A stretch of DNA of 16,461 nt from an uncultured Victivallaceae bacterium. GTDB taxonomy: Bacteria; Verrucomicrobiota; Lentisphaeria; Victivallales; Victivallaceae. The DNA is taken from contig CAKUKT010000023.1 in the NCBI GenBank assembly GCA_934663655.1, positions 1 through 16,461 of the forward strand. The letters are read 5' to 3'. Both the position numbers and the translations under genes were made by a program. The notes under the pieces are model-generated. The model was not told where the DNA came from. It searched no databases and saw nothing but the letters and a program-made list of their open reading frames with translations. Shown here piece after piece: positions 1 through 7,862 of the stretch. The number at the start of each line of letters is the position of its first letter. Position 1 is the stretch's first letter.

Positions 1-355
1 TGGCGCCGGAAATCGGCACCGCCTGGGCGCGGCACAGTTTGAAACCATTCCACTCACCGGGATTGTGGCTGGCGGTGATCATCACGCCGCCGTCGGCGCC
101 GAGACTGCCGACTGCGTAATAACTCTGCGGGGTCGAACAGAGACCGAGGTCGATCACATCCGCTCCCTGCGCGAGCATCCCGGCCGAGAGACCGGCGAAA
201 AGCTCTTCCGAATGCGGACGCATGTCGCGCCCGACCACCACCTTGCGCGCACCGGTAAACTCAATGTAGGCGCGGCCGATGGCTTCGGCCACACCGCGAT
301 TTACCTCCGCGGGATAAACGCCGCGGATGTCGTAGGCCTTGAAAATTCCCGACAT
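1..355 (-). CDS. Phosphomannomutase/phosphoglucomutase, N-terminal part (runs off the window)
   Basis: This is an alpha-D-phosphohexomutase that interconverts hexose 1- and 6-phosphates (mannose or glucose) in the cytoplasm, feeding sugar nucleotide and glycan synthesis. About 118 residues are visible. The N-terminus reads MSGIFKAYDIRGVYP, the usual KAYDIRG opening of the family. The active-site phosphoserine loop TASHNP is present with its serine at residue 96, matching the family position near residue 100. The start is the ATG at 355-353, preceded at 8 bases by a strong GGAGG (368-364). The gene lies 35 bases downstream of the transketolase on the same strand, so the two are probably co-transcribed. 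Choosing between mannose and glucose specificity needs the missing C-terminal three quarters. Family call is firm; the substrate is not. Confidence 0.93.
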   Translation of the reverse strand, partial: MSGIFKAYDIRGVYPAEVNRGVAEAIGRAYIEFTGARKVVVGRDMRPHSEELFAGLSAGMLAQGADVIDLGLCSTPQSYYAVGSLGADGGVMITASHNPGEWNGFKLCRAQAVPISGA

Positions 356-390
356 ATCCTGTTCCTCCAGACGAACGCTTCGCGCCGTCC

Positions 391-2457
391 TTATTTGTCA
401 CCGCCGCAGCCGTTCGCGCCGCAGGAGCAGGAGTGGGCGTCGTCATCGCCATCCTCTTCCTCGCCGCAGCAGCAGCTGAAGAACTCCTTGATCTCGGCGA
501 CGACCGATTCCGGAGTGAAACCGAACTCCTTGGCGAGCACCTTGTAAGGAGCGGAGGCCCCGAAGTGGTCGATGCCGATGGCGTAATCAGCGAAGCGTTC
601 CCAGCCGAAGGTGCTCGCGGCTTCGATCGAAATGATCGCGCAGCGTCCGTCGCCGGGCAGTACGCTTTCCTGATATTCGGGATCCTGATCCATGAAGAGT
701 TCCTGGGACGGCATCGACACCACCCGCACATGGAGACCCTCTTCCCGCAGCAGTTTCGCCGCGCCGAGCGCGAGGTTGACTTCGCTGCCGGTGGCGACCA
801 GAATCAGGTCGTAATCCTCATCGTCGCTGACGACGAAGGCGCCGCGGGAGACATCAACTCTGGCGGCGGTTTCGGCGTCGTAGGGATCGAGGTTCTGGCG
901 GGTCAGCAGCAGCGCAACCGGGCCGTCGGCCTCGAGTGCCGCCGCCCAGGCTCCGGCTACCTCGTGCGCTTCCGCCGGGCGGATCACCGTGACGCCGGGA
1001 ATCGAACGGAGCATCGCGATCTGTTCGATCGGTTCGTGAGTCGGCCCGTCCTCGCCGACATAGAAGGAGTCATGGGTGAAGATGTAGATCTGGTGCAGCC
1101 GCTGAATCGCCGCCAGCCGGATCGCCGGCTTCATGTAGTCGGAAAAGACAAAGAAGGTCGAGGTGTAGGGGATCGCTACGCCGCTGAGGGCCATACCGTT
1201 TCCGGCCAGTCCCATCGCCAGCTCACGGACTCCGAAGTGGAGGTTGCGACCGGTGGGATTATCGACCGAAAAATCTCCGCCGCCCTTGACATCGCTCTTG
1301 GTCGAGGGGGAGAGGTCCGCCGCACCGCCGAAGAGCGCGGGGACGAGTTCGGCCGCCTTCTGGAGCGCGGCGCCGCCGCTGGCGCGGCTGGCCACCGGCT
1401 TGTCGAGCGGAACGGCGGCAAGGAGTTCCTCCAGAATGTTCTCCGGCACAACCCGGTCGGTGAATTTCTCCACCAGCGCGGCGCGGGCCGGGTCGGCGGC
1501 GAGGAAAGCCTCAAATTCCTTATCCCACTTCGCGGCCTCGGCTTCGAGTTCGGCCACGCGGGCGTTGCAGTAGGCGCGGACATCGGCCGGCACGGTGAAG
1601 GGCGGTTCGGTCCAGCCGAGATTGGCGCGGAGCGCGGCGACTTCGTCATCGCCGAGGGGTTCGCCGTGGCTGCTCGCCTTGCCCTGCTTGTTGGGGGCTC
1701 CGAAACCGATCTGGGTCTTGCCGATGATCAGCGTCGGACGGCCGTCGGATTTGACCGCGGCTTCGAGCGCGGCATCGCACTGGGCGGCGTCATTGGCGTT
1801 TTCAACGTTGATGATGCGCCAGTTATAGGCGGCAAAACGGGCGCCGACGTTTTCAGTAAAGGCGATGTCGGTGTCGCCTTCGATCGAGATCTGGTTGTCG
1901 TCGTAGAAAACGATCAGTTCGTCGAGTTTCAGATGGCCGGCGAGACTGGCGGCTTCGCTGGTGCAACCCTCCATCATGCAGCCGTCGCCGCAGAGCACGA
2001 AGATCCGGCTCTTGAGCAGACCGGCCTTGTCCAGACCGGTGCTGGCGGCGAAACGGCGGTTCGCGATCGCCATGCCGACCGCCGAGGCGAAACCGCTGCC
2101 GAGCGGTCCGGTGGTGATATCGACGCCGGCGGTGTGACCGTATTCGGGATGTCCGGGGGTGAGGCTGCCCCACTGACGGAAGTTCTCCAGTTCCTCCATC
2201 GGCAGGCCGTAATCGAAAAGATGCAGCAAACTGTAGATCAGCATCGAACCATGACCAGCCGAGAGCACGAAGCGGTCGCGGGCGATCCAGTTGGGATTGT
2301 GGGGATTATGGCGCAGATACTTGTCCCAGAGCGTAAAGGCGAAATCGGCACAGCCCAGCGGCATGCCCGGATGGCCGGATTTTGCTTTCTGGATTGCTTC
2401 AGCGGAGAGCACCCGGATGGTGGAGGCGGCCTTTTCAGCCAGTTTGCGGTCGTACAT
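391..2457 (-). CDS. tkt: Transketolase with an unusual Cys-rich acidic C-terminal tail
   Basis: Transketolase moves two-carbon ketol units between sugar phosphates in the non-oxidative pentose phosphate pathway, using thiamine diphosphate and a divalent metal. The 688-residue product has GHP at 28-30, AGHG at 67-70, PGHPE at 101-105, the thiamine-diphosphate motif GDG at 157-159 with downstream N188, the catalytic glutamate E412 in GVRELAMG, and PTHEP with H474. Together these cover the PP, pyrimidine and C-terminal domains. Normal sequence ends near EIKEFF (residue 660). A further 28 residues carry six cysteines (662, 663, 664, 677, 679, 684) around an EEEDGDDD stretch, which I do not know from ordinary transketolases. 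An upstream in-frame ATG at 2511 would add 18 residues. I chose 2457 because AGAGGT lies six bases before it (2469-2464) and homology begins there. It is probably the first gene of an operon with the mutase. Confidence 0.96.
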   Translation of the reverse strand: MYDRKLAEKAASTIRVLSAEAIQKAKSGHPGMPLGCADFAFTLWDKYLRHNPHNPNWIARDRFVLSAGHGSMLIYSLLHLFDYGLPMEELENFRQWGSLTPGHPEYGHTAGVDITTGPLGSGFASAVGMAIANRRFAASTGLDKAGLLKSRIFVLCGDGCMMEGCTSEAASLAGHLKLDELIVFYDDNQISIEGDTDIAFTENVGARFAAYNWRIINVENANDAAQCDAALEAAVKSDGRPTLIIGKTQIGFGAPNKQGKASSHGEPLGDDEVAALRANLGWTEPPFTVPADVRAYCNARVAELEAEAAKWDKEFEAFLAADPARAALVEKFTDRVVPENILEELLAAVPLDKPVASRASGGAALQKAAELVPALFGGAADLSPSTKSDVKGGGDFSVDNPTGRNLHFGVRELAMGLAGNGMALSGVAIPYTSTFFVFSDYMKPAIRLAAIQRLHQIYIFTHDSFYVGEDGPTHEPIEQIAMLRSIPGVTVIRPAEAHEVAGAWAAALEADGPVALLLTRQNLDPYDAETAARVDVSRGAFVVSDDEDYDLILVATGSEVNLALGAAKLLREEGLHVRVVSMPSQELFMDQDPEYQESVLPGDGRCAIISIEAASTFGWERFADYAIGIDHFGASAPYKVLAKEFGFTPESVVAEIKEFFSCCCGEEEDGDDDAHSCSCGANGCGGDK

Positions 2458-2590
2458 TCTTTTACCTCTGCTTTTGTTTTTTTTCGGATTGATGATCCAG
2501 TTGAACGACACAGAAATCTTTCCTGAAAACCAATTCCGCTCCCCGCCGGCGTCGCGGACGGCGAAAAGAGCGAAAAATAGCGATTTTCCT

Positions 2591-2619
2591 TTGAAAATAA
2601 CGTTAATATGCGTTATTTT
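2591..2619 (+). promoter_or_regulatory. Likely sigma70-type promoter for the ruvB run
   Basis: TTGAAA at 2591-2596 is followed after 17 bases by TATTTT at 2614-2619. This lies in the AT-rich spacer between divergent tkt and ruvB and predicts a transcript start near 2626, about 65 bases before the ruvB start. No equally good promoter for tkt was found on the other strand. The call rests on pattern matching alone. Confidence 0.5.
2594..2619. repeat. Perfect 9-bp inverted repeat overlapping the ruvB promoter; possible operator
   Basis: AAAATAACG (2594-2602) and CGTTATTTT (2611-2619) are exact reverse complements separated by 8 bases. The repeat spans the region between the proposed -35 and -10 boxes, as an operator for a dimeric repressor would. 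It is not followed by a T-run in a form typical of a terminator, and its stem is mostly A/T, so a protein-binding site is likelier than a terminator. ruvB is LexA-controlled in many bacteria, but this repeat matches neither the E. coli nor the Bacillus LexA box as I know them. Confidence 0.45.
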
Positions 2620-2691
2620 TATAAAGTAACACTGCCAGTTGAAGAAAACAAGTTTTCACCGGCGATTTTTTCCGCCGTTTCAATCGGGATC

Positions 2692-3717
2692 ATGACAGAA
2701 AGATTTATAACTTCCACTCTGAATCGCCGCGATCCGGCCCGGGAATCCACCCTTCGCCCGCCGACCTTTGCGGAATTTCCCGGCCAGCAGCGGGTCAAGG
2801 AACAGCTTGAGCTTTTCGTCCGGGCCGCGCGGGAACGCGACGAGGCGCTCGACCACATCCTGCTCTGCGGGCCGCCCGGTCTCGGGAAGACCACGCTCGC
2901 CTACATCATCGCCAATGAACGCGGAACCAAGCTCAAGAGTTCGAGCGGTCCGGCGATTGAAAAACCGGGGGATCTCGCCGGGCTGCTGACCTCGCTTGAG
3001 GCCGGGGATGTGCTTTTCATCGACGAAATCCACCGGCTGAGTTCCACGGTGGAGGAGTATCTTTACAGCGCGATGGAGGATTTCTTCATCGATATCATGC
3101 TCGAACAGGGGGCCGGGGCGCGTTCCGTCCGTTTGAATGTCCCGCGCTTCACCCTGATCGGCGCCACCACCCGGCAGGGAATGATTTCGGCGCCGCTGCG
3201 GGCGCGTTTCGGACTGAATATCCGTCTCGATTACTATGATGTTGAAAGTCTGATGATGATTCTCCGGCGTTCGGCCGGCATCCTTGACGTCGAACTCGAT
3301 GACGAGGGCGCAAGGGAGATCGCCGGGCGTTGCCGGGGCACTCCGCGGATTGCGAACAACCTGTTGCGCCGGGCGCGGGATTACGCACAGGTACGCGCCG
3401 ATTCGGTGATAACCGGTGAGACCGCCGCGGCGGCGCTGGAGATGTTGCAGATTGACCGGGACGGGCTCGACGAGATGGACTTGCGGATACTGGAGGTGAT
3501 TATCAACAACTTCGGAGGGGGACCGGTCGGGCTCAAGAACATCGCCGTTTCCGTCGGCGAAGCGGAGGATTCGATCGAGGAGGTTTACGAACCGTTTCTG
3601 ATTCAGCGCGGTTACATCACCCGTACCAGCAAGGGAAGGGTGGCCACTCCCCGGGCGTGGCGGAAGCTCGGGATCACCCGGGCCACCGATACGGACGGTT
3701 TGTTTCAGGATTTCTGA
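2692..3717 (+). CDS. ruvB: Holliday junction branch-migration ATPase RuvB
   Basis: RuvB is the AAA+ motor that, with RuvA, drives branch migration of Holliday junctions in recombinational repair. The 341-residue product matches the usual length of about 335-345. It has Walker A GPPGLGKT at 60-67, Walker B DEIH at 111-114, sensor 1 GATT at 157-160, the arginine finger region PLRARFG with R170, sensor 2 in GTPRIAN near R219, and a C-terminal winged helix ending [13 protein letters not shown]. The start is the ATG at 2692, where the family's N-terminus begins. It has only a weak GGGA four bases upstream. The frame stays open to 2608, but that would add 28 atypical residues with no ribosome site. 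It heads a plus-strand run with three further genes, and neither ruvA nor ruvC is adjacent. Confidence 0.97.
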   Translation: MTERFITSTLNRRDPARESTLRPPTFAEFPGQQRVKEQLELFVRAARERDEALDHILLCGPPGLGKTTLAYIIANERGTKLKSSSGPAIEKPGDLAGLLTSLEAGDVLFIDEIHRLSSTVEEYLYSAMEDFFIDIMLEQGAGARSVRLNVPRFTLIGATTRQGMISAPLRARFGLNIRLDYYDVESLMMILRRSAGILDVELDDEGAREIAGRCRGTPRIANNLLRRARDYAQVRADSVITGETAAAALEMLQIDRDGLDEMDLRILEVIINNFGGGPVGLKNIAVSVGEAEDSIEEVYEPFLIQRGYITRTSKGRVATPRAWRKLGITRATDTDGLFQDF

Positions 3718-3768
3718 ACGGATGAGACCCAAGCAGGGATAATTAAAGTATCACAGGAGCAGGTGACG

Positions 3769-4479
3769 ATGGCGGCCGAATATATCGATGCATTGCTGGC
3801 GCTTCAGGCGATCGACATGAAAATCCGGGATTTCAAATCCCGTCTGGAACTGCTGCCGACCGAGATGAAACGTCTCGTCGAACGCCGGACCGAACTGGAA
3901 AACGGGATCGCCGCCGCCGACAATGCAGTGCGGAAACTCGAACTCGAAATCAAAAGTCAGGAATCCGCCATCGAAAATCTCAATGCGGAGATCAGCAAAC
4001 TGCGCCAGCAGTCGGCGGTCGTGCGCAAAAATAATGAATATCAGGCGATGCTCGCCGCGGTGGAGAGCAATCAGAAGCAGATCGGGGCGGCCGAGGAGCG
4101 GGTGATCGAACTGCTCGACGAGCTTGAGGCAGCGAAAAAACGAGCGCGAACCGTGCGCAGCGAGAACGAGGCCGCGGGACGGGATATTCGTTCCGAGCTT
4201 GAGGAACTTGTCAGCTTCGGCGGCCGGATCCGCGAGGAACTCAAACGGCTGGAGGCTTCCCGCCCCGGTGCGATCCGGGGAATCAGTTCGGTGCTGCTGA
4301 ACCGCTATACCACTCTGCTCGGCGGGCGCAACGCCGGTGCCCCGGTGGTCAAGGTGGAAAACGGTTCCTGCGGACACTGCCACATGCGGGTCACCGCGCA
4401 GACGCTGAGCGAACTTCGGAAAAACGGCACCGGTGTTTGCGATACCTGCCAGCACATCATCTATAATCCGGAAGAGTGA
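3769..4479 (+). CDS. C4-type zinc-ribbon coiled-coil protein (COG1579/CdsZ-like)
   Basis: The 236-residue protein is a long helical hairpin followed by a small zinc ribbon. Residues from about 10 to 165 are rich in E, K, R, L and A in heptad-like spacing, predicting an antiparallel coiled coil. The conserved block RKNNEYQAMLAAVE lies at 86-99. The C-terminus has four zinc ligands as CGHC (C201, C204) and CDTC (C224, C227). This architecture is that of the widespread COG1579 family. The chlamydial member (CT398/CdsZ) has been reported to bind sigma54 and secretion components, but the general role is not settled. The start at 3769 has AGGAG nine bases before it. A GTG at 3763 would lie too close to that site. 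The gene begins 51 bases after ruvB and ends 7 bases before the AlbA_2 gene, which suggests an operon. Confidence 0.88.
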   Translation: MAAEYIDALLALQAIDMKIRDFKSRLELLPTEMKRLVERRTELENGIAAADNAVRKLELEIKSQESAIENLNAEISKLRQQSAVVRKNNEYQAMLAAVESNQKQIGAAEERVIELLDELEAAKKRARTVRSENEAAGRDIRSELEELVSFGGRIREELKRLEASRPGAIRGISSVLLNRYTTLLGGRNAGAPVVKVENGSCGHCHMRVTAQTLSELRKNGTGVCDTCQHIIYNPEE

Positions 4480-4486
4480 CCGGGCC

Positions 4487-5731
4487 ATGAGTACTCCTGC
4501 CACCGACTTCGAGGAGATCGTCTACCGCGGCGTCGAGTCCGACGAACTCGACTACAAAGCGCACCAGTCGTGGAATACCATGGGACGGGCGGCGCGCGGA
4601 AAAATCGTGCGCCATCTGCTGGCGCTGGCGAATACCAAGGGCGGTTACATAGTGATCGGCGTCGGCGAAGACGAGGACGGAACTCCGACGCTTTACACCG
4701 GTCTCAACGAGGCCGAGGCGAAATCCTTCGATCCCAGCGCGGTGGGCTCATTCGTGAACAGCCATGTCGAACCGCCGATCGATTTCACGATTGAACGGCC
4801 GCTGGTGCGGGGGCGGCGATACGCGATTTTCCACGTCCGTCCCTTCGGCACGATGCCGCACGTGTGCAGCCGGGCGGTCGAACTCGAACTTCAACCCGGC
4901 GTTTTCTACATCCGTACCCCCGACGCGTCGAGTCGTCCTGCTCACCGGGCGATTGAGATGCAGGCGATAATTCAGCGGGCTCTGCGCAACCAGCGGGAGA
5001 TGCTCGGGCGGATGCTGCGCGGCATTCTTTATGAAAGCCGTCCGGGGACGGCGTCCGGCAAGGCGGGATTTGACGACGCGGTCGCGGGAGCGGTGCTCTA
5101 TTTCCGGCACCGTCACACCCCGCCGGCGGGAAGAAAAAATATTCTGGTGCAGTTCACCGCCCATCCGGAGAAGGCTCCGACCGATCCCTTCGATCCGGCG
5201 GTGCTTCACCACGCCGCCGCGAATGCGTGGCGTTACCGTCCGGGGGCGGTGTTCATCGGCGACGGTGAACTGGAACGGGCGAAGCTGACCAATGTGTCGC
5301 TGCGGGCGATGCCGCGCGGTTCCAACCGGATGTGGCAGCTCTTCAACAGCGGCTTGTTCCACTACATCGGCTACTTGCCGCTGCCGGAGGGACGGCTGGA
5401 ACTTGAAACGCTGCTGGATTTTACCGGCGAGGCGGTCAACTTCGTCGGGCGGGTCTATTCCGAACTCGACTTCTGCGACGAACTCTTTCTGCTCTCGCTC
5501 GAACTTGACGAACTGGACGGCGTCACCCTGCACGTTCCCCGGATTCGGGAACGTCTCACGGCTTCGGCATCCCGGATCGAAGGGGTGATCCACCGCAGCG
5601 CCGCCGACCTGCTCTCCGGATGTGAGAACCACGCCGCGGCGCTGGTGCGCAAAATCACCGACGGATTCGGACTTTCCGGACGACGTTTCGCCCGGTGGCC
5701 GGAACTGATAAAATCTCATCTCGACGAATAA
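4487..5731 (+). CDS. AlbA_2 (Schlafen-like) domain protein of unknown function
   Basis: The 414-residue cytoplasmic protein begins with an AlbA_2 domain, a fold shared with Schlafen proteins and often annotated as putative DNA-binding. The signature is ESDELDYK (17-24), an alpha helix running into LANTKGGYIVIGVGEDEDG (47-65), then the closing strand GVFYIRTPDASSRPAH (138-153). Residues 155 to 414 match no domain I can name. A helix at 155-180 is followed by a mixed region containing FVGRVYSELDFCDELFLL (about 325-342). No helicase motif, membrane segment or signal peptide is seen. The start is ATG 4487, seven bases after the zinc-ribbon gene, with only a distant GGAAGAG, so translation may be coupled. 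Its TAA overlaps the ATG of the downstream helicase by one base. A role with that helicase is inferred from position only. AlbA_2 proteins can be regulators, nucleases or of unknown activity. Confidence 0.75.
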   Translation: MSTPATDFEEIVYRGVESDELDYKAHQSWNTMGRAARGKIVRHLLALANTKGGYIVIGVGEDEDGTPTLYTGLNEAEAKSFDPSAVGSFVNSHVEPPIDFTIERPLVRGRRYAIFHVRPFGTMPHVCSRAVELELQPGVFYIRTPDASSRPAHRAIEMQAIIQRALRNQREMLGRMLRGILYESRPGTASGKAGFDDAVAGAVLYFRHRHTPPAGRKNILVQFTAHPEKAPTDPFDPAVLHHAAANAWRYRPGAVFIGDGELERAKLTNVSLRAMPRGSNRMWQLFNSGLFHYIGYLPLPEGRLELETLLDFTGEAVNFVGRVYSELDFCDELFLLSLELDELDGVTLHVPRIRERLTASASRIEGVIHRSAADLLSGCENHAAALVRKITDGFGLSGRRFARWPELIKSHLDE

Positions 5732-7797
5732 TGATCAAGCTCTCCGAACGTTTTTCCTCCGCCGATGACCTGATGTCGGAGTGTGACTTTCCCTTCGACG
5801 ACTGCGAGGTTGATTACGAGGTGGAAGCACTGCCGGGAGAGGAACTCCGCCGACGTTGCGCGGAATTTTTCGCTCCCTCCGGTCCGCTGTGCCACGGTGA
5901 TTTCGGCGAACGCAGCTACGAGGTCAGACCGCAGCAGAATCAGATGGCCGAAGCGATCTGTGACGCTCTGATCAACGGGCGAAACCTCTGTGTCGAAGCT
6001 CCTACCGGGGTCGGCAAAAGTTTTGCCTATCTGGTGCCGCTGCTGCTGCGTTCGCGTTACTGCAAACGCCCGGCGGTGGTATCCACCGAGACGATCAATC
6101 TCCAGGAGCAGCTGATCTACAAAGACATTCCGATGCTCGGCGAACTGATCGGCTTTGAGTTCAAGGCGGCGCTGGCCAAGGGAAGGCGCAACTATCTGTG
6201 CCGCCGCCGCCTCGCGATGCTCGAAGGAGAGCAGCGCGACGCGCTGCTGCCGTCACCCTCGCTGATCGTCGATCTCGAACGTATTTCGCGCGGCCTCTCC
6301 GCCGGAGAAAGCTCCGGGGATCGGGACTCCTTTCCCCGCCGGATTGATCCCGCCGTCTGGGGGCTGGTCTGCTGCGAGGTCGGCAACTGTCTGGGGCCGA
6401 AGTGTTCATTTTACCGTTCCTGCTTTTACTATCAGGCGCGTCGTCGCTGGGAGGAGGCCGATCTCATCATCGCCAATCACGCGTTGTTTTTCACCGATCT
6501 GGCGATGCGGTCGCTCGACAGCGCCGGAGCGTTGCTGCCGGACTATGGGGCGGTACTGATCGACGAGGCCCATACGCTGGAGAACAACGCCGCCGAATAC
6601 CTCGGACTTTACCTCTCCCGTCAGGGTATTACCGGCGAACTCAATCGGCTGTTCAATCCCGACAACTCCCGCGGATTGCTGATGCGCGCGGGAAACCACA
6701 TCGCTGAACTGCGGGCGGCGGTTGCCGAAGCGCGCGACGAGGCGTGGGGATTCTTCCAGCCCTATGAGAATCTGCTCTCGGAAAAGCGGGAGAGCGCGTT
6801 GAGCATATCCACTCCCGAACGTTTTCCCGACCGGCTGACTCCGGCGCTGCTCAAACTTTGTTCCCGGCTCGGCAAATTCGTCGAGGATGAAGAGGATCCC
6901 GGGTTCAAGACGGAACTCTCTTCGCATCTGTCGCGCTGCAGCGGGTTCGTCGACGCGCTGGATCAGTTCACTCACCAGACGATGCCGGATGCGGTCTACT
7001 ATGTCGAATCCGAACGCGGCGGCGTCTCCCTGCGCGCCGCGCCGCTGAATGTCGGTGAACTGCTCGAAAAAATGCTCTTCCGTCAGGATTTCCCGGTCGT
7101 TCTGTGCAGTGCGACGCTGACCGTGCGCAACCGGTTTGATTATTTCGTTGGACGGACCGGTTTCTGCGACGGCGAAACATTGCGTCTCGATTCACCGTTT
7201 TCTCCGGATCAGGCGCGGCTGCTGGTGCCGGGCAGAATGCCCGATCCGGCCAGCAGCGAATATCCCGCCGCGCTGGTCGAGGAGATTTACCGCTATGTCG
7301 AAATGACGGACGGCAAGGCTTTCGTGCTTTTCACCAGTTACCAGACACTGCGTTACTGTGCTGACGCGCTGCGTGACCGCTTTGCTTCGCACGGCTGGAA
7401 ACTGTTGATGCAGGGCGGCGAACAGAGTCGTCACCAGTTGCTGATGGAGTTCCGGGAGGATGTAAATTCGGTTTTGTTCGGGACCGACAGCTTCTGGACC
7501 GGCGTCGATGTGCCGGGGGAGGCGCTGAGCAATGTCATCGTCACCAAACTGCCGTTTGCGGTGCCGAGCCACCCGTTGATCGCCGCCCGGATGGCGAGGA
7601 TCGAGAGCACGGGAAAAAGTTCCTTTTCCGAATACAGTCTGCCGGAAGCGGTGTTGAAGTTCCGGCAGGGGGTCGGGAGGCTGATCCGCAGCCGCAATGA
7701 TCGCGGCATCATCGTGGTGCTCGACCGCCGGGCAGTTTCCAAGGGATACGGCCGCACCTTTCTTGGTTCAGTGCCCTACCGGGTTGAAGTTCGTTGA
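5731..7797 (+). CDS. DinG/XPD-family superfamily 2 helicase with Fe-S cluster cysteines
   Basis: This is a Rad3/XPD-type ATP-dependent DNA helicase, a family that unwinds 5'-3' and acts on repair intermediates, R-loops and replication conflicts. The 688-residue product shows Walker A APTGVGKS at 90-97, four cysteines suited to an iron-sulfur cluster (C157, C220, C225, C231, in NYLCRRR and CLGPKCSFYRSC), the DEAH box at 278-281, SAT at 460-462, and motif VI QGVGRLIRSR at 646-655. The roughly 63-residue spread between the first cysteine and the other three is compatible with DinG-like enzymes. No N-terminal exonuclease domain is present, unlike Firmicutes DinG. The ATG at 5731 overlaps the stop of the AlbA_2 gene (TAATG), indicating translational coupling. 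An upstream in-frame ATG at 5695 lies inside that gene and is less likely. Confidence 0.93.
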   Translation: MIKLSERFSSADDLMSECDFPFDDCEVDYEVEALPGEELRRRCAEFFAPSGPLCHGDFGERSYEVRPQQNQMAEAICDALINGRNLCVEAPTGVGKSFAYLVPLLLRSRYCKRPAVVSTETINLQEQLIYKDIPMLGELIGFEFKAALAKGRRNYLCRRRLAMLEGEQRDALLPSPSLIVDLERISRGLSAGESSGDRDSFPRRIDPAVWGLVCCEVGNCLGPKCSFYRSCFYYQARRRWEEADLIIANHALFFTDLAMRSLDSAGALLPDYGAVLIDEAHTLENNAAEYLGLYLSRQGITGELNRLFNPDNSRGLLMRAGNHIAELRAAVAEARDEAWGFFQPYENLLSEKRESALSISTPERFPDRLTPALLKLCSRLGKFVEDEEDPGFKTELSSHLSRCSGFVDALDQFTHQTMPDAVYYVESERGGVSLRAAPLNVGELLEKMLFRQDFPVVLCSATLTVRNRFDYFVGRTGFCDGETLRLDSPFSPDQARLLVPGRMPDPASSEYPAALVEEIYRYVEMTDGKAFVLFTSYQTLRYCADALRDRFASHGWKLLMQGGEQSRHQLLMEFREDVNSVLFGTDSFWTGVDVPGEALSNVIVTKLPFAVPSHPLIAARMARIESTGKSSFSEYSLPEAVLKFRQGVGRLIRSRNDRGIIVVLDRRAVSKGYGRTFLGSVPYRVEVR

Positions 7798-7862
7798 AAA
7801 AATATTCCGCGGCGGCACGGCGTCTGGTCCGGGGACGGGATCGGGCCGTTCCTTCAGCGGAT

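Noticed and set aside
2458..2511. 18-residue N-terminal extension of the transketolase
   Set aside because: A ribosome site sits directly before the internal ATG at 2457, where family homology begins.
433..2526. 697-codon plus-strand open frame opposite the transketolase
   Set aside because: It is an antisense shadow of a clear transketolase. GC-rich third positions suppress stops on the opposite strand, and the translation has no recognisable domain.
2680..3732. 350-codon minus-strand open frame opposite ruvB
   Set aside because: Antisense shadow of an unambiguous RuvB.
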